Below are positions 60,932 to 64,000 of a stretch of 64,000 bases of DNA, piece after piece. The stretch's first letter is position 1. Each line of letters begins with the position of its first letter. Below the pieces are notes generated by a model. That model saw only the letters and a program-made list of their open reading frames with translations, had not been told where the DNA came from and did no database searches. This DNA is from Candidatus Methanarcanum hacksteinii. Its GTDB lineage: Archaea > Thermoplasmatota > Thermoplasmata > Methanomassiliicoccales > Methanomethylophilaceae. The position numbers and the translations under genes are program-made. Location: NCBI GenBank assembly GCA_006954405.1, contig LVVQ01000001.1, forward strand, positions 620,001-684,000, given 5' to 3'.

Positions 60932-62704
60932 TCAATCAGCAACATCGAATTGACTGTCGAAGAGCTCTTTGTAGATGCCATTCTTATTCAGAAGTTCCTC
61001 ATGACGTCCGGTCTCAACGATCCTTCCATCATCCATGACTATGATCTTATCTGCATCTATGATGGTGGACAGGCGATGAGCGATCACGAATGAGGTCTTT
61101 CCTTTCATCATAGCATTTGTCGCATCCTTGATGAGTTTCTCTGTCAATGGATCGACCGAACTCGTGGCCTCATCCAGGATTATCATACGTGGATCGCCGA
61201 TCATGGCCCTAGCGATCGCTATTTGCTGTCTCTGTCCTACGGACATCGAATCGACATCACTGATCATGGTGTTGTAGCCTTCTGGGAGGGATGAGATGAA
61301 ATGTTTCAGACCAACTGATTCGCATACTCTGTCCAATTCGTCGTCGTCAACACCCTCTCTATTGAACACGATGTTCTCTCTGACAGTGCCTTCGAACATC
61401 CATGTCTCTTGCAGGACCATTCCAAAAAGATCGCGGACCTGTTCTCTTGTCATATTCTTCGTGGATGTCCCGTCAATCAGTATGTCACCGGAATCGACCT
61501 CGTAGAATCTCATCAGGAGATTGATCATCGTTGTCTTTCCAGAACCTGTCGCACCGACGATCGATATCTTCTGTCCGGGTTCAGCTATGGCAGAGAAACC
61601 ATGGATGATCTCTCTTTCTTTCGAATATCCGAAGTGGACATCGCGGAATTCCACCCTTCCTTTGACATCAGTGATCTCGATTCTTCTCTCTTCGATAGGC
61701 ATTTCCTCATAATTGAGGAAGATGAACACACGTTCGGCCGCAGCTGCGACAGATTGCATGTTCACCACGGCATTGGATATCTGTGAGAACGCGCCGGTGA
61801 AGAGTTTCACATAGATCATGAAAGCGACTATGGTTCCGATTGTAGTCTCGCCGTGCATGTAGAGTATCGCACCTGTGACGCAGACCAATACATATCCTAC
61901 GTTGCTGATGAGGCCGTTGAGATGTGACGAGATCCCTCCGAGGAATTGAGATCTGAATGCTGAATTGCCCAGTTCTTCATTGATGGTATCGAATCTCTCC
62001 ATCGCTTTCCTCTGACCGGCATATATGCTTACCACCGTGTGTCCGGTGTATTGTTCCTCAACGAGACTGTTCATGCTCCCCAGGTTCTTCTGTTGCGACC
62101 TGAAATAACGTTGGGTCCTCTTCGCGATGACCTTGATCAGGATGAAACCTACGACGGCGATGCATACGGATAACAGGGTCAGTGGGATGTTCAGTATGGC
62201 CATAAGGATGAATGATATCAGCAATGTCGTGATGGATGTCACAAGAGAGCCTATGCATTGATTCATCGATGCTCCCAGCGTATCCACATCGTTGGTGACA
62301 CGGCTCATCACATCCCCTTTGGACGACTGATCGAAATAGCGCAACGGGATCCTGTTCATTTTTCTCGAGATATCCATGCGGAACATCTGTGCGCAGCGTT
62401 GGGAGACCGTCGCCATCATGTAATTCTCGAAGAATGTGAAGATACCACTGATGAGATAGATCGCTATGAGGATGAAACCGATGTTCCTTATGCGTTCGAT
62501 ATCCATCTCCACAGACAGGCCTTTTTGGATGAGGTCGGTCATCTCGCTGATGAAATATGGGCCAAGGAGCGCCAATATCGAGGATAATGCGGAAAGCAAC
62601 AAGGTCAGGATGAAAGCGAACTTGTACTTCCCGATATAATGGAAGATGTCCTTCCAAGCCCCCATCATATCGTCAGGTTTGGATCTCTTTGAATTTCCCA
62701 TCAT
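60932..62704 (-). CDS. ABC exporter half-transporter with consensus ATPase site
   Basis: 590 residues: six-helix exporter domain (~1-330), then an ATPase domain with Walker A 'GATGSGKTT', signature 'MSVGQRQQ' (LSGGQ altered to MSVGQ) and Walker B 'MIILDEATSSVD' with intact catalytic Glu. It overlaps the following exporter gene by four bases. Together they form a heterodimeric exporter of the multidrug/lipid type in which this chain supplies the catalytic Glu. Substrate unknown; position next to the metal-cofactor cluster is suggestive only. Confidence 0.92.
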   Translation of the reverse strand: MMGNSKRSKPDDMMGAWKDIFHYIGKYKFAFILTLLLSALSSILALLGPYFISEMTDLIQKGLSVEMDIERIRNIGFILIAIYLISGIFTFFENYMMATVSQRCAQMFRMDISRKMNRIPLRYFDQSSKGDVMSRVTNDVDTLGASMNQCIGSLVTSITTLLISFILMAILNIPLTLLSVCIAVVGFILIKVIAKRTQRYFRSQQKNLGSMNSLVEEQYTGHTVVSIYAGQRKAMERFDTINEELGNSAFRSQFLGGISSHLNGLISNVGYVLVCVTGAILYMHGETTIGTIVAFMIYVKLFTGAFSQISNAVVNMQSVAAAAERVFIFLNYEEMPIEERRIEITDVKGRVEFRDVHFGYSKEREIIHGFSAIAEPGQKISIVGATGSGKTTMINLLMRFYEVDSGDILIDGTSTKNMTREQVRDLFGMVLQETWMFEGTVRENIVFNREGVDDDELDRVCESVGLKHFISSLPEGYNTMISDVDSMSVGQRQQIAIARAMIGDPRMIILDEATSSVDPLTEKLIKDATNAMMKGKTSFVIAHRLSTIIDADKIIVMDDGRIVETGRHEELLNKNGIYKELFDSQFDVAD

Positions 62705-64000
62705 TCTTCGTCACCTCCGTATTCCTGAAGTTTCGCCATCTCGCGATACAGTTCACAATCCTTCAGGAGCTCACTGTGTTTTCCGGAAGCAACGATCATT
62801 CCGTTGTTGAGTACGAGGATACGATCCGCATTCTTCACAGTGACGATACGTTGAGAGACGATCAGTATCGTGGAACCCGATGTTTCCTTTGCGATATTCT
62901 TGCGGACATTGATGTCCGTCCTGTAGTCTAAGGCGGAGAATGTATCGTCGAAGATGTAGATCTCAGGTCTTTTGCATATCGCTCTAGCGATCGATATGCG
63001 CTGTTTCTGCCCTCCAGATAAGTTCGCACCCAAGTGCTCTATCTTCGTATCGAGGCCTTCTCTATCTTTGAGGAATGTATCGATGCATGCTACCTCGGCT
63101 GCTTTTATCATCTCTTCATCCGAACAATCCTCTCTGCCGTATCCTATATTGAACCCTGCAGTGCCTGAGAACAGCATCGGCCTCTGCGTAGCATACCCTA
63201 TCTTCGAACGTAAAGTATCAAGATCATAATCCCTGACGTCGAGTCCATCGATCGATACCGTTCCCGATGTTGCATCATAGAGGCGCGGGATCAGGTTCAG
63301 AAGTGTCGTTTTTCCAGAGCCTGTCGTTCCGATGATGGCGACCGTCTCTCCGTATCCTACATCGAATGAGATGTCCGTCAGAGTATCATTCGAATTCTCA
63401 GGATATGTGAAGGATACGTTCTTGAAAGAGATGCATGGATCCTTGCCTTTGGTTTCTGTAGAATTTCCACTGACGACGGAGATCTCTGTATCGATCACCT
63501 CCCTGATACGTTTCCCAGATACTATCGCACGGGGGAGTCCCATGGCGATATGGGCTAGGAGAATGAAGGATGAGACGACATACATCACATATGATGAGAA
63601 CACGACCATGTTCGAGAACACAGTGAGCGACATTTCTGGTGATGGGGATGCGAGGATGATGTTCGCACCTAAGATGTATATCGCGACAGTGAGGATGTTC
63701 TGCACTACACCGTTGAACGGACGGGTGAAAGCGAGAAGGCGAGATGCATAGAGGTTGTTCTCGGTAAGTTCATCATTCGTTTGATCCGCTTTCCTGTTCT
63801 GATATTCCTCAGCATTGAATGCACGTATGACCCTTACACCCGACATCCCTTCGCGGACCGTGCGATTCATCCCGTCTGTGAATCTCTGTACTCTTTTGTA
63901 ACGAGGGATGACATACCAAAGCATGAAGATCTGAACGATAACGATTGCTGTGATACCGATGGCAGTCACTTCGGTCCATTCCCAACTGCCTACGGCAACC
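62701..64000 (-). CDS. ABC exporter half-transporter with degenerate ATPase site, 5' end beyond window
   Basis: At least 433 residues; the frame stays open to the right edge (upstream residues read 'VAVGSWEWTEV'), so GTG 63969 is not the true start and the first membrane helices lie outside. Exporter loop 'REGMSGVRVIRAFNAEEYQ', Walker A 'GTTGSGKTT', consensus signature 'LSGGQKQR', Walker B 'IYIFDDTFSALD' where the catalytic Glu is Asp, the hallmark of the non-catalytic site in heterodimeric exporters. First gene of the pair; translationally coupled to the partner at 62704. Confidence 0.92.
   Translation of the reverse strand, partial: VAVGSWEWTEVTAIGITAIVIVQIFMLWYVIPRYKRVQRFTDGMNRTVREGMSGVRVIRAFNAEEYQNRKADQTNDELTENNLYASRLLAFTRPFNGVVQNILTVAIYILGANIILASPSPEMSLTVFSNMVVFSSYVMYVVSSFILLAHIAMGLPRAIVSGKRIREVIDTEISVVSGNSTETKGKDPCISFKNVSFTYPENSNDTLTDISFDVGYGETVAIIGTTGSGKTTLLNLIPRLYDATSGTVSIDGLDVRDYDLDTLRSKIGYATQRPMLFSGTAGFNIGYGREDCSDEEMIKAAEVACIDTFLKDREGLDTKIEHLGANLSGGQKQRISIARAICKRPEIYIFDDTFSALDYRTDINVRKNIAKETSGSTILIVSQRIVTVKNADRILVLNNGMIVASGKHSELLKDCELYREMAKLQEYGGDEE

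Noticed and set aside
1..64000. CRISPR array or rRNA genes
   Set aside because: No evenly spaced direct repeats and no rRNA-like stretches were seen.

Overview
The window looks like the chromosome of a methanogenic archaeon of the order Methanomassiliicoccales (Thermoplasmata), probably a gut or rumen lineage. This is inferred from gene content, not from a marker such as mcrA or 16S, which is absent here. The archaeal genes are FEN-1 with a PCNA-binding tail, archaeal-type SAM synthetase, a DGGGP-synthase-like UbiA, L40e, archaeal class II GlyRS, an archaeal exosome-linked protein (COG1325), phosphomevalonate dehydratase, and TrpB2. HypA/HypD, a small 2[4Fe-4S] ferredoxin and nitrogenase-like reductases fit an anaerobic methanogen. 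TAG is a rare stop codon (4 of roughly 65 intact genes), as expected in a lineage that reads TAG as pyrrolysine. Base composition is a little under 50% GC.

Layout: 1-3.3 kb is accessory DNA with two DUF4143 ATPases, one RelB/RelE-like toxin-antitoxin pair and several operator-like palindromes. 3.3-43.5 kb is mostly housekeeping: nitroreductase, acetyltransferase, both subunits of phosphomevalonate dehydratase (the small one fused to a Nudix domain), rpe-fen, RNase Z, a CBS-domain regulator facing the SAM synthetase operon, L40e, a REC-DUF835 protein with enolase, topoisomerase I, folC-nth-hypA-hypD, an amidohydrolase-usp-CBS-glyS operon, trpB2, ferredoxin with a ferredoxin-NADP reductase-like flavoprotein, ileS and UbiA.

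43.7-49.3 kb is a second accessory zone. A tRNA-Ile(GAT) gene is followed by a decayed integrated element of about 1.9 kb (a long hairpin, a frameshifted winged-helix gene, a truncated serine recombinase) that ends in a partial copy of the tRNA 3' end. Next come a DUF4143 ATPase broken by a stop in its P-loop, a frameshifted DUF1638 gene with an Rrf2 regulator, and a remnant of a DUF234 ATPase.

49.3-61 kb is the most interesting part. A NifH-NifD-type fusion protein and a second NifD/K-like protein are transcribed divergently from a very large CobN/BchH-type metal chelatase subunit. A dockerin-bearing substrate-binding protein, two FecCD permeases and an ATPase follow. The shared divergent promoter and the transporter promoter carry three near-identical copies of the palindrome TTGGATGTATCATCCAA, so one regulator probably controls uptake, metal insertion and reduction together. 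I read this as a metallo-tetrapyrrole (or other metal-cofactor) uptake and remodelling system distinct from the known CfbA-E pathway for F430. A heterodimeric ABC exporter converges on it and runs off the right edge.
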